Shown here one piece after another: positions 8,253 through 15,696 of a DNA stretch of 64,000 nucleotides. Position 1 is the stretch's first letter, and the number at the start of each line of letters is the position of its first letter. The translations under genes were made by a program, and so were the position numbers. Source of the stretch: CALBPI01 sp039027435 (GTDB taxonomy: Bacteria > Pseudomonadota > Gammaproteobacteria > Steroidobacterales > Woeseiaceae). The notes beneath the pieces are model-generated. The model did no database searches. It was not told where the DNA came from and worked only from the letters and a program-made list of their open reading frames with translations. The DNA lies in NCBI GenBank assembly GCA_039027435.1, contig JBCCKF010000003.1, positions 186,001 to 250,000 of the forward strand, written 5' to 3'.

Positions 8253-8987
8253 TCATTCACGGTTATTCTTGCTCCGGGTGCGCCACCAAGCACCCATCAT
8301 CAATAGTGTAAGCGCGATGGACATAGCGAACCATTGCACCGCATACCCCATGTGGCGCTCGGGCGGTAAGCCACCGGGTGTCCAACGCCGAACAAAACGT
8401 TCTGATTCGTCGGCTAGTGGGTCAGTGCTCAATAGCACCCAACCCACAAGTTCGCGTTCCAGCAGGCTGGATAATTCCGCCATTGTTGGAAACACAAGTA
8501 AGGGTGGCCAGCGCTCAGTGGTCGTCGGGTTCTCCCCGAGTTTAAGCCCCCCTACCGGCAGTTTTCCCACGCGTCCGACGACGGTCTGGACCTCCGTAGG
8601 AACGGTTAACGGCACCGCCGACGTGCGCTCGCTCGTTAGGGGAATCCACCCACGATTGATCAGCAGAGTCCGGCCACCGGAAAGCACCATCGGACTGATC
8701 ACATAGGCCCCCGCCTGGCCGTCAACCACAATATTGTCGATGAGTAGCTGACGATCGGCGACAAACTCACCGGTAGCACTCACAGGGCTGAACGGTTCAG
8801 GATCGATCAGTTCGGCCGCATCCTGTGTTTCGCTGTTTTCAAGCTGGGTCTCGTATCGCGCCAGTGCCTGCGCTCGTTGTCCGCTCTTGTCGAGCTGCCA
8901 GAATCCCAGCCAAAGCATCGTTGGCATAAGCACTAGATACAACAGCACAGGCCAAGCGTTGAGTAAGCGCGAACTCACCGCAGTCAC
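8253..8987 (-). CDS. SURF1 family cytochrome oxidase assembly protein
   Basis: Inner-membrane factor for maturation of cytochrome c oxidase subunit I (heme a site). The 244-residue product has the family hairpin: a transmembrane segment near residues 12-32 with LGFWQLDKSGQRAQAL after it, a large periplasmic domain containing LLINRGWIPL, and a second transmembrane segment near residues 215-236. The start is GTG at 8987. It is transcribed away from the DUF2909 gene and followed closely by the Sco-like gene. Confidence 0.93.
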   Translation of the reverse strand: MTAVSSRLLNAWPVLLYLVLMPTMLWLGFWQLDKSGQRAQALARYETQLENSETQDAAELIDPEPFSPVSATGEFVADRQLLIDNIVVDGQAGAYVISPMVLSGGRTLLINRGWIPLTSERTSAVPLTVPTEVQTVVGRVGKLPVGGLKLGENPTTTERWPPLLVFPTMAELSSLLERELVGWVLLSTDPLADESERFVRRWTPGGLPPERHMGYAVQWFAMSIALTLLMMGAWWRTRSKNNRE

Positions 8988-9023
8988 GCTATACTCTCCG
9001 TCCGCGAAAGAGTGTCTTGTGAC

Positions 9024-9221
9024 ATGCGAATAGTTGTTCTGTTGATCCTTGGTGCGATCATCTTTTCTCTCGGCTCAGGCCTTTACTATCTTACTCGTGA
9101 CCAAATGGATTCGGGGCGTTTGTTGCGCGCCTTAACCTGGCGCATTGGTTTAAGCGTCTTGTTGTTCGGCGGCCTCTTGCTCGCTGGGTTCATGGGCTGG
9201 ATCGAACCTGGATCCGGTTGA
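9024..9221 (+). CDS. DUF2909 family twin-transmembrane protein
   Basis: A 65-residue protein with two hydrophobic helices (about residues 3-20 and 42-60) joined by LTRDQMDSGRLLRALTWRI. Proteins of this DUF2909 type sit beside coxC and surf1 in many proteobacteria and are thought to aid oxidase biogenesis; no biochemical role is established. The ATG at 9024 was preferred over an upstream GTG at 9012. It lies on the opposite strand to both oxidase blocks, and its stop precedes the shared hairpin at 9230. Confidence 0.8.
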   Translation: MRIVVLLILGAIIFSLGSGLYYLTRDQMDSGRLLRALTWRIGLSVLLFGGLLLAGFMGWIEPGSG

Positions 9222-9222
9222 C

Positions 9223-9248
9223 AAAAAAAGGGCGCCATACAGGCGCCC
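9223..9248 (-). terminator. Terminator of the cox operon
   Basis: GGGCGCC (9230-9236) and GGCGCCC (9242-9248) form a perfect seven-base stem with loop ATACA. On the minus strand it is followed by seven T residues (9229 to 9223), which suits termination of the coxB-to-coxC transcript ending at 9275. For the converging DUF2909 gene the hairpin has no T run. Confidence 0.85.
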
Positions 9249-9274
9249 CTTCGTGATTGCGTTTTCGGGCGGGT

Positions 9275-10141
9275 CTAGAACCAGTACACGAAAATATACA
9301 AACCAAGCCACACCACGTCGACAAAGTGCCAGTACCAGGCCGATGCCTCGAACGCGAAGTGATTGCGAGCCGTGAAGTGGCCGCGCAGAACGCGGACCCA
9401 GACCACAAACAACATCAGCGCACCAAGTGTCACGTGAACCCCGTGGAAGCCGGTTAGCATAAAGAAGGTTGAGCCATAAATGCCGCTGCCGAGTGTAAGG
9501 TCGAGCTCGTGGTATGCGTGAATGTACTCAATGATCTGCAGGTACACGAAGATCGCGCCGAGTAGCCACGTCAGCCCGAGGAAGATCGAGACCGTGTTGC
9601 GATGCATGTCCCGTAGTGCATGGTGGGCAACTGTGATCGTGACACTACTGGTCAATAAGATCGCCGTGTTAATCGCCGGCAAACCCAGTGGGCCCATGGC
9701 CTCGAACTCGCCACCGACACCGGCAGGTCCGTTGCTAGGCCACATTGCCTCGAAGCCCGGCCACAGGAGCAGCCCTGTGAAGAAGTTGTTGCTGCCACCT
9801 TCCAGAAACGGTAGCGCCATATTCCGCGTGTAATACAGAGCGCCGAAAAATGCGGCGAAGAACATGACTTCGGAGAAGATGAACCAGCTCATTCCCATGC
9901 GGAACGACTTGTCGACCTGCGCCGAGTAAATACCCTTTTCGCTCTCGTCGATGACGTCGCCAAACCAGCCGACCATCATGCCGACGACCACAGCAACCCC
10001 AGTTGCGAACATCCAGGGTCCGATACTGCCGCCATTCAGCCACCCGGAGACGCCGAGCATCATGATGAACAGTCCGATAGATCCGACGATCGGCCAGTGG
10101 CTGCCGTGCGGTACGTAATATTTGTCGTTGGTGTGTGCCAT
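9275..10141 (-). CDS. coxC: Cytochrome c oxidase subunit III
   Basis: Core membrane subunit of the aa3-type oxidase. At 288 residues with about seven transmembrane segments it has the full bacterial form. Signatures include YYVPHGSHWPIVGS at the N-terminus, the MGMSWFIFSEVMFFAAFF helix, LTGFHGVHVTLG, and the C-terminal AFEASAWYWHFVDVVWLGLY, which contains the conserved WHFVD. It is the last gene of the cox operon and is followed by a strong terminator. Confidence 0.97.
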   Translation of the reverse strand: MAHTNDKYYVPHGSHWPIVGSIGLFIMMLGVSGWLNGGSIGPWMFATGVAVVVGMMVGWFGDVIDESEKGIYSAQVDKSFRMGMSWFIFSEVMFFAAFFGALYYTRNMALPFLEGGSNNFFTGLLLWPGFEAMWPSNGPAGVGGEFEAMGPLGLPAINTAILLTSSVTITVAHHALRDMHRNTVSIFLGLTWLLGAIFVYLQIIEYIHAYHELDLTLGSGIYGSTFFMLTGFHGVHVTLGALMLFVVWVRVLRGHFTARNHFAFEASAWYWHFVDVVWLGLYIFVYWF

Positions 10142-10195
10142 TAGGCTTGTCTCGTTTGCTCGTCACTTACGAGCGATGTCCCACGCGGCTGTATT

Positions 10196-10717
10196 TTACA
10201 GAGCCGCTACGTTTTCGATATCAAAAAATGTGTATGACAGTGTGATCGTGTCGATGTAGTCCGGAAGCTCCGGATCGATCATGAATCGCACTGGCATTTC
10301 CTTGCGCTCCCCAGCTTCGAATGGCTGGTTGTTGAAGCAAAAACACTCGGTCTTGTTTAGATAGCCGGCCGCCTTGTTTGGATAGACGCTTGGAATCGCC
10401 TGCGCAACCTTATTATCTTCCGTCAGGTTGCTCGCAAAAAACACGGCATCGTAGATCTCACCAGGCACCACTTCCATGCTGCGCACGGACGACTCGAAGT
10501 CGTAAGGCGCATACTGGTTAACGGTGGTGAGGAACTGAATCGTAATGACGCGCTCATCGCCCGCCACGGCGGTTAGCTCAAGCGGCGCTTCGTTGGTGCG
10601 CCCGCCAAACCCGGTGACTTCGCAAAACACGTCATACAAAGGTACGAGCGAAAAAGCGAAACCGAATGCACAGGCGGCCATCGCAACCAGCTTCAGTGGT
10701 AACCAGCGATCACCCAT
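10196..10717 (-). CDS. ctaG: Cytochrome c oxidase assembly protein CtaG (Cox11)
   Basis: Membrane-anchored periplasmic copper chaperone that supplies CuB of subunit I. The 173-residue product has one transmembrane segment at about residues 8-28, a beta-sandwich domain, and the CFCF copper-binding motif (Cys125, Cys127) in KTECFCFNNQPFEAGE. It begins three bases after the stop of the small membrane peptide gene and precedes coxC by about 54 bases. Confidence 0.96.
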   Translation of the reverse strand: MGDRWLPLKLVAMAACAFGFAFSLVPLYDVFCEVTGFGGRTNEAPLELTAVAGDERVITIQFLTTVNQYAPYDFESSVRSMEVVPGEIYDAVFFASNLTEDNKVAQAIPSVYPNKAAGYLNKTECFCFNNQPFEAGERKEMPVRFMIDPELPDYIDTITLSYTFFDIENVAAL

Positions 10718-10720
10718 TGA

Positions 10721-10843
10721 CTATCCGACCGCGCCGCCACGAACAACAGTGATTGTGATGAAGGCGACGAACACAGCAAAAGCGACAACGCCCAACAAGA
10801 GGGCGTTGCGCCGGATCTGCTTCTGCGCCGCTGGATCAGTCAT
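10721..10843 (-). CDS. Small membrane peptide between coxA and ctaG
   Basis: A 40-residue open frame starting MTDPAAQKQIRRNALLLG and ending VVRGGAVG. It has a basic N-terminus and one hydrophobic helix (about residues 14-34). It fits tightly between coxA (six-base gap) and ctaG (three-base gap), which strongly suggests a real gene. Short one-helix proteins at this position are known in other proteobacterial cox operons and are annotated as small oxidase assembly proteins. Its function is inferred from place only. Confidence 0.75.
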   Translation of the reverse strand: MTDPAAQKQIRRNALLLGVVAFAVFVAFITITVVRGGAVG

Positions 10844-10849
10844 CACGAC

Positions 10850-12436
10850 CTACTTCACCACCGGAGCTTCGTCAAAGGTGTGGTGCGGTGCCGGCGAAGG
10901 TACCGTCCACTCGAGCCCTTTCGGGTTATCCCAGACCTCAGCAGTCGCCTTCTTACCACCACGCGCGCACGCGACGATGATGTAGACGAAGAGCAGCTGC
11001 GATAGACCGAAGCCAAAGGCGCCGACCGTTGCGATGAAGTTGAAGTCGGCAAACTGAGTCGCATAGTCAGGGATGCGTCGGGGCATACCCGCCAGACCCA
11101 GGAAGTGCATCGGGAAGAAGGTCAGATTCACGAAGAACGTGGTCAGCCAGAAATGCGCTTTGCCGAGCGTTTCGTTGTACATGTGGCCGGTCCATTTTGG
11201 CAGCCAGTAGTACACGCCCGCGATGATCGCGAAGATCGCGCCCGGAACCAGTACGTAGTGGAAGTGGGCAACGACGAAATAGGAATCGTGGTACTGGAAG
11301 TCGGCCGGAACAATCGCGAGCATCAAGCCCGAGAACCCGCCGATCGTGAACAGGAACAGGAACGCTACCGAGAACAGCATCGGCGTCTCGAAAGTCATGG
11401 CCCCTTTCCACATCGTTGCGGTCCAGTTGAAGACTTTTACACCCGTCGGCACGGCGATCAGCATGGTCGTGAACATGAAGAACAGCTGACCGGTCAACGG
11501 CATGCCTGCAGTAAACATGTGGTGCGCCCACACGATGAACGACAGGAACGCAATGCTCGCGGTCGCGTAGACCATCGAGTCATAGCCAAACAGGGGTTTG
11601 CGCGAGAACGTCGGGATGATCTCCGAGATGATGCCGAACGCCGGCAAAATCATGATGTAGACCTCCGGATGCCCGAAGAACCAGAAGATGTGCTGGAACA
11701 TGACCGGGTCGCCGCCACCGGCAGCCCGGAAGAAGCTCGTGCCGAAGAACTGGTCGGTCAGCAGCATGGTTACCGCGCCTGCGAGTACCGGCATTACCGC
11801 GATCAGCAGGTAAGCGGTGATCAGCCAGGTCCAGACGAACAGCGGCATTTTCAGCAGCGTCATGCCCGGTGCACGCATGTTCATGATGGTCACGATGATG
11901 TTAATCGCGCCCATGATCGAGGAAATACCCATCAAGTGGACCGCAAAGATCAACATCGGGAATGCGTCTCCGGTTTGCAGTACCAGCGGCGGATACATGG
12001 TCCAGCCACCTGCAGGCGCTCCGCCCGGCACGAACAACGTTGCCAGCAGAATTGTGAACGCAGCCGGCAGAATCCAGAACGACCAGTTGTTCATTCGCGG
12101 CAGTGCCATATCCGGCGCGCCGACCATGAGCGGGATCATCCAGTTGGCAAGACCGACGAATGCGGGCATCACCGCACCGAAGATCATGATCAGCGCGTGC
12201 ATCGTGACCATCTGGTTGTAGAAGCCGGGTGACACGAACTGCATACCGGGCTGACCGAGCTCGGTGCGGATCACCAGGGCCATGAGACCGCCGACGAAGA
12301 GCATGATCAGGCTGAAGATCAGGTACATGGACCCGATGTCTTTGTGGTTCGTCGTAAACAACCAGCGTTTGATGCCGGTCATTTCCGGTCCGTGATCGTG
12401 GTGGTCGTCGGTGTGGTGTTCTGTGGCAGCACTCAT
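10850..12436 (-). CDS. coxA: Cytochrome c oxidase subunit I (aa3-type, A1 family)
   Basis: Catalytic heme-copper subunit of 528 residues and 12 helices. Visible ligands and pathway residues are: His80 (low-spin heme), WFFGHPEVYI with CuB ligand His256, D-channel Glu258 and cross-linked Tyr260, AHH with CuB ligands His305/His306, HFHYVL near the second heme pair, D-channel entry Asp109 in GAPDMALPRMNN, and the K-channel Lys in IAVPTGVKVFNW. Both proton channels are therefore present, marking a proton-pumping A1-type oxidase. The N-terminus has a short His/Asp-rich stretch (EHHTDDHHDHG). It lies 29 bases after coxB. Confidence 0.98.
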   Translation of the reverse strand: MSAATEHHTDDHHDHGPEMTGIKRWLFTTNHKDIGSMYLIFSLIMLFVGGLMALVIRTELGQPGMQFVSPGFYNQMVTMHALIMIFGAVMPAFVGLANWMIPLMVGAPDMALPRMNNWSFWILPAAFTILLATLFVPGGAPAGGWTMYPPLVLQTGDAFPMLIFAVHLMGISSIMGAINIIVTIMNMRAPGMTLLKMPLFVWTWLITAYLLIAVMPVLAGAVTMLLTDQFFGTSFFRAAGGGDPVMFQHIFWFFGHPEVYIMILPAFGIISEIIPTFSRKPLFGYDSMVYATASIAFLSFIVWAHHMFTAGMPLTGQLFFMFTTMLIAVPTGVKVFNWTATMWKGAMTFETPMLFSVAFLFLFTIGGFSGLMLAIVPADFQYHDSYFVVAHFHYVLVPGAIFAIIAGVYYWLPKWTGHMYNETLGKAHFWLTTFFVNLTFFPMHFLGLAGMPRRIPDYATQFADFNFIATVGAFGFGLSQLLFVYIIVACARGGKKATAEVWDNPKGLEWTVPSPAPHHTFDEAPVVK

Positions 12437-12465
12437 TGGTGTTAGCTCCCGATATCTTGTTCTGT

Positions 12466-13302
12466 TTACTCTGCGGACGCGGTGTTGTCGGCGAACTGAG
12501 CGCTTCCAACACCCTGTTCTGCCTGCAGCGCCGCCATGCGAGCGTCAAATTCGTCTTGTGCGAGGACTTCGACCACGATCGGCATAAAGCCATGATCCTG
12601 ACCGCACAACTCGGCGCACTGGCCACGATAGATGCCCGGCTCCTCAGCTCGGAACCACACCTGGTTGATGTAGCCCGGGATCGCGTCTTTTTTGATGCCG
12701 AAGTCGGGCATCCACCAGGCGTGCAACACGTCGTTGGAGGTGATCAGAACGCGGACCTTTTTGTCGACCGGCACGATCACGTGGTTGTCGACTTCGAGGA
12801 GGTAGTTTTCAACCGTTGTGGGGTCGATACCGGAGTCGAGGCGACGGGCGTCGTTGCTGGTGCGCGCCAGATTTGAGTAGAAGCTGACTTCCTCATCGAT
12901 GTATTCGTACTGCCACTTCCACTGGTAAGCGGTTGCCTTGATCGTGATGTCCGGGTTCCGGTCATCTTCGATGTCGAGCATGGTTTGGGTGGCCGGAACC
13001 GCCATGCCGACAAGGATCAGCACGGGAATCAGTGTCCAGATAATCTCGGCTTTGGTGCTATGCGAGAACTGCGCTGGCTCGACACCACGTGACTTGCGGT
13101 GCAGGACCAGAGCCAGAATCATCCAGCCGAACACGAATACCGCGATCGCGCAGCACACGTAGAAAATCAGCATGTGCAAGCCGTGAATGTCGCGGCTGAT
13201 GGCGGTAACGCCCTCGCGCATATTGAGTTCCCAGTCCGCTAGCGCGGCGCCACTGGGCAGCAGCGTCACCAACGCGCCCAGCAATATCTTTTGCATTTTC
13301 AT
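12466..13302 (-). CDS. coxB: Cytochrome c oxidase subunit II
   Basis: CuA-bearing subunit that takes electrons from cytochrome c. The 278-residue product has a cleavable signal (MKMQKILLGALVTLLPSGAA), two transmembrane helices (about 42-66 and 85-108), the aromatic patch YQWKWQYEY, and a cupredoxin domain with CuA ligands His194, Cys229, Glu231, Cys233, His237 and Met240 (in CAELCGQDHGFM). No C-terminal cytochrome c domain is fused. It is the first gene of the cox operon. The 169-base gap upstream holds a TACAAT -10-like hexamer on the minus strand (13412-13407) without a convincing -35. Confidence 0.97.
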   Translation of the reverse strand: MKMQKILLGALVTLLPSGAALADWELNMREGVTAISRDIHGLHMLIFYVCCAIAVFVFGWMILALVLHRKSRGVEPAQFSHSTKAEIIWTLIPVLILVGMAVPATQTMLDIEDDRNPDITIKATAYQWKWQYEYIDEEVSFYSNLARTSNDARRLDSGIDPTTVENYLLEVDNHVIVPVDKKVRVLITSNDVLHAWWMPDFGIKKDAIPGYINQVWFRAEEPGIYRGQCAELCGQDHGFMPIVVEVLAQDEFDARMAALQAEQGVGSAQFADNTASAE

Positions 13303-13471
13303 CAGTCAGTCCTGATATCAGGTAATTTAGCGAGGTCGGGAATCGACAGACCGGCGGTCAGAATCACTCAGGGCATCAGCGCGTCCCGACACTTTTCCCA
13401 CGCAGTATTGTACCTGCTGCAGCGCGGGAAAAGGAGACTTGGACCACGCTTTGTGGCCGGTAAATCATTGA

Positions 13472-13945
13472 CTAAGGTTGTTCAGAGAGCACTTGTCTCA
13501 GGCGTCTCAGCAATGTCCGCTTTTCTGCCTCGATCAGGAAGTCACCGAACGGCGTCCATCGCCCCTCACGTCCGAATGCCAGCTGCTTGTCGCCGGGGCG
13601 TTTTCGATCGGCAATCAGATCTACACGGGTCCACGCTCGGGGCAGTTTGAGTTGGTCTATCGGCTCCCCGTCGGCATCGACCCGCTCGAGTTCAATATGC
13701 TCAGCATCGATGGTGATGTACTCACGGTGCTGTCCACGCCGCCAGGTGTGGCGCAGTGCCCAGCCGAACAGTGCGAGCTCCAGACCCGCAAATGGGAGAA
13801 TCGGCCAGTAGCCGAGTAACGCGCAACCAATGGCAATCGTGAGGCTGACGCCGGCAATGGCGCAGAAAAAGCCAACAGCCTGACGCGCACTGAGCGAGCA
13901 GTTGGCGCTCAATGTGAACTCATGAGAAGGGTGGTCGGCTGGCAT
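13472..13945 (-). CDS. DUF2244 membrane protein
   Basis: A 157-residue protein with two adjacent transmembrane helices (about residues 24-42 and 46-64), then a basic, soluble C-terminal half containing EYITIDAEHIELERV and RKRPGDKQLAFGREGRWTPFGDFL. This matches the DUF2244 family, often found next to cytochrome oxidase genes in proteobacteria. No activity is known. It is upstream of coxB on the same strand but separated by 169 bases, so it may or may not share a transcript. Confidence 0.8.
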   Translation of the reverse strand: MPADHPSHEFTLSANCSLSARQAVGFFCAIAGVSLTIAIGCALLGYWPILPFAGLELALFGWALRHTWRRGQHREYITIDAEHIELERVDADGEPIDQLKLPRAWTRVDLIADRKRPGDKQLAFGREGRWTPFGDFLIEAEKRTLLRRLRQVLSEQP

Positions 13946-13989
13946 GGCTACACGCTAACGCGCTTGTCGAGACCTGATCAAGCGATAGC

Positions 13990-14874
13990 CTATCGCCGTG
14001 TGAGACTGTCGAGGCTAATTCGAACTTCACCGTCGGGCAGGTTGCGGTCATGGCTTTGTGACGTGGCGCGCCAGCACTGCACATATACGAGTTCAATCGT
14101 CACCGTGAACGCGCCGTCTGCATCCTCGAGTCGCGAACGCATCTCGCGAAATCTGCCCTTTCCCGTCAATGCCTTACGTCTCCGAGGTTCGCAGTTGCGC
14201 GCACCCTGGTGCGTTAAGTCCTCCCAAAAACGCGAGATTCGCTCGTATTGCACCGTCAGCGTCTCGGTATTGAGCACCGACTCCGTAAAGCCATGGCGTG
14301 ACAGCGCACTCCCGAGGTCGTGCATGTCGGGGAACACGGCGACATGCGCGAAACCGTCATCCGACCAGGCAGACCGCAATTCTTTCAACGTGTCTGGCCC
14401 CGGCATGGCGAACAGCAGTCCGGCACCAGGTTGGAGACATTGGGCCAGGGTTTTCAGTGCGCCGTCGGGCGTCGCCGATCGGGCCAGTGTGAGATTGGCG
14501 ACAGCGAGATCAAAACTCGCAGCGGGTAGCTCGGCCCCCGCGAATGACATCTCTGCAACTTCAAACCGCGGCTTGCGCAGCCAGCGGGTCGCAGCGCTTT
14601 GGGCCTCTGTCGCCAGTCGATGATTCGATTCTACGATCGTGAGTCGGGTTTGGGGCCAGCGGTTGAGAAGCGCCTCGGTCAATTCGCGATCCCAGCCAAC
14701 GCACAACAGCCTCCGAGGCGTAAGCGCCAGCATCTCAATTCGCTCTGCGAGTTCCGCTCCTGTGTGTTGGAACACAAATCCACCTTGCTGCCTCGCCAAC
14801 ACACGCTGGACGGCAGCATCAGACTCTGCGCGGGTCGACTGGGCTTGGTTCATCGGTGGCGGTTGTTCAGGCAT
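13990..14874 (-). CDS. BioC-like class I SAM methyltransferase
   Basis: A 294-residue protein of the BioC/NDUFAF5 type. BioC methylates malonyl-ACP to start biotin synthesis; NDUFAF5-type relatives act elsewhere. The order of conserved blocks fits: LLCVGWDREL (motif I region), TIVESN (motif II), SFDLAVANLTL (motif IV), GAGLLFAMPGPDTLKELR (motif V) and a C-terminal segment with VYVQCW. Motif I lacks the usual GxGxG loop (VGWDREL in place of LGCGTG), so SAM binding is uncertain. It is divergent from comF by 52 bases, an arrangement seen at biotin loci, yet no bioB, bioF or bioD is here. Confidence 0.65.
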   Translation of the reverse strand: MPEQPPPMNQAQSTRAESDAAVQRVLARQQGGFVFQHTGAELAERIEMLALTPRRLLCVGWDRELTEALLNRWPQTRLTIVESNHRLATEAQSAATRWLRKPRFEVAEMSFAGAELPAASFDLAVANLTLARSATPDGALKTLAQCLQPGAGLLFAMPGPDTLKELRSAWSDDGFAHVAVFPDMHDLGSALSRHGFTESVLNTETLTVQYERISRFWEDLTHQGARNCEPRRRKALTGKGRFREMRSRLEDADGAFTVTIELVYVQCWRATSQSHDRNLPDGEVRISLDSLTRR

Positions 14875-14926
14875 TTAGGCGGTTTCTCAGCGAACAGCGG
14901 GATTGCCGACTCACTACGATTAACGC

Positions 14927-15559
14927 ATGAACGGCGAACCCCGGTATCGACGCTGGCTACGGTCACCCAATTGTACTTTGTGCGGACTCGATCGGTCGCC
15001 CGTTGTTTGTATGCGCTGTCGGGAGCATATGAGGCGTGCGCCCTTGCGAGCCCCACTGGTTGCGCCGCCGTTCGTTTATTGCGCGCCGTTGACCACAGTA
15101 ATGTCGCGCTTCAAGTATGAGGGGCGTTTCGAGTATCTCCCGGTGCTCCGATTGCTGCTCGCGGAGCTGCAAGGCGATATTCCCGAGGGTTCGTCTTGTG
15201 TTTGCCCGTTGCCATTGCATTGGCACAGACGCTTACGGCGCGGGTTCAATCAATCCGAGCTGCTGGCGCGAGGCCTCGCCAGCACAATGGGACTGCCGAT
15301 GGCCACTCATTGGTTGCGCAAGCATCGTCGGACGCGCCCTCAGGTCGGGCTTGATGAGCACATGCGGCAATCGAACGTAAAAGGCGCGTTCGCCGCGAGA
15401 CGACACTGCGCGGGAAGTCATGTCTTGCTGGTTGATGATGTGATGACCACTGGAGCGACGCTGTTGGAAGCTCGCGCGGCGTTGCTGGATGCCGGTGCGA
15501 AACAGGTCGACTGTGTAGTGCTCGCCGCCACGACACCTGACGGAAACCAGACTATGTAA
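14927..15559 (+). CDS. ComF family phosphoribosyltransferase-like protein
   Basis: A 210-residue ComF/GntX-type protein. The N-terminus has a four-cysteine zinc ribbon (Cys16, Cys19, Cys28, Cys31), followed by a type I phosphoribosyltransferase fold with the PRPP-binding loop VLLVDDVMTTGAT at residues 166-178. ComF takes part in DNA uptake for natural transformation in competent species; its enzymatic reaction is unproven. Type IV pilus genes elsewhere in the window make a competence role possible. It is divergent from the BioC-like gene. Confidence 0.9.
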   Translation: MNGEPRYRRWLRSPNCTLCGLDRSPVVCMRCREHMRRAPLRAPLVAPPFVYCAPLTTVMSRFKYEGRFEYLPVLRLLLAELQGDIPEGSSCVCPLPLHWHRRLRRGFNQSELLARGLASTMGLPMATHWLRKHRRTRPQVGLDEHMRQSNVKGAFAARRHCAGSHVLLVDDVMTTGATLLEARAALLDAGAKQVDCVVLAATTPDGNQTM

Positions 15560-15696
15560 AACCCATTCGCCGTGACTCGTGACCTGTCGCACACTTCGAG
15601 AGGTAGGTATCCGAAAACACTGTTGTTGACGTCGAATGGCGACAGTCGCTGCGTTATGGTGCTGGCGCAACCTCAGTCGACGGTGGAGAGACGGCG

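Noticed and set aside
11105..12232. 375-codon plus-strand frame opposite coxA
   Set aside because: Its composition (Arg/His/Glu/Gln-rich, no hydrophobic core) is that of an antisense shadow of a strongly conserved gene.
13407..13412. TACAAT as a -10 element for coxB
   Set aside because: No acceptable -35 hexamer at 16-18 bases; mentioned only as a hint.
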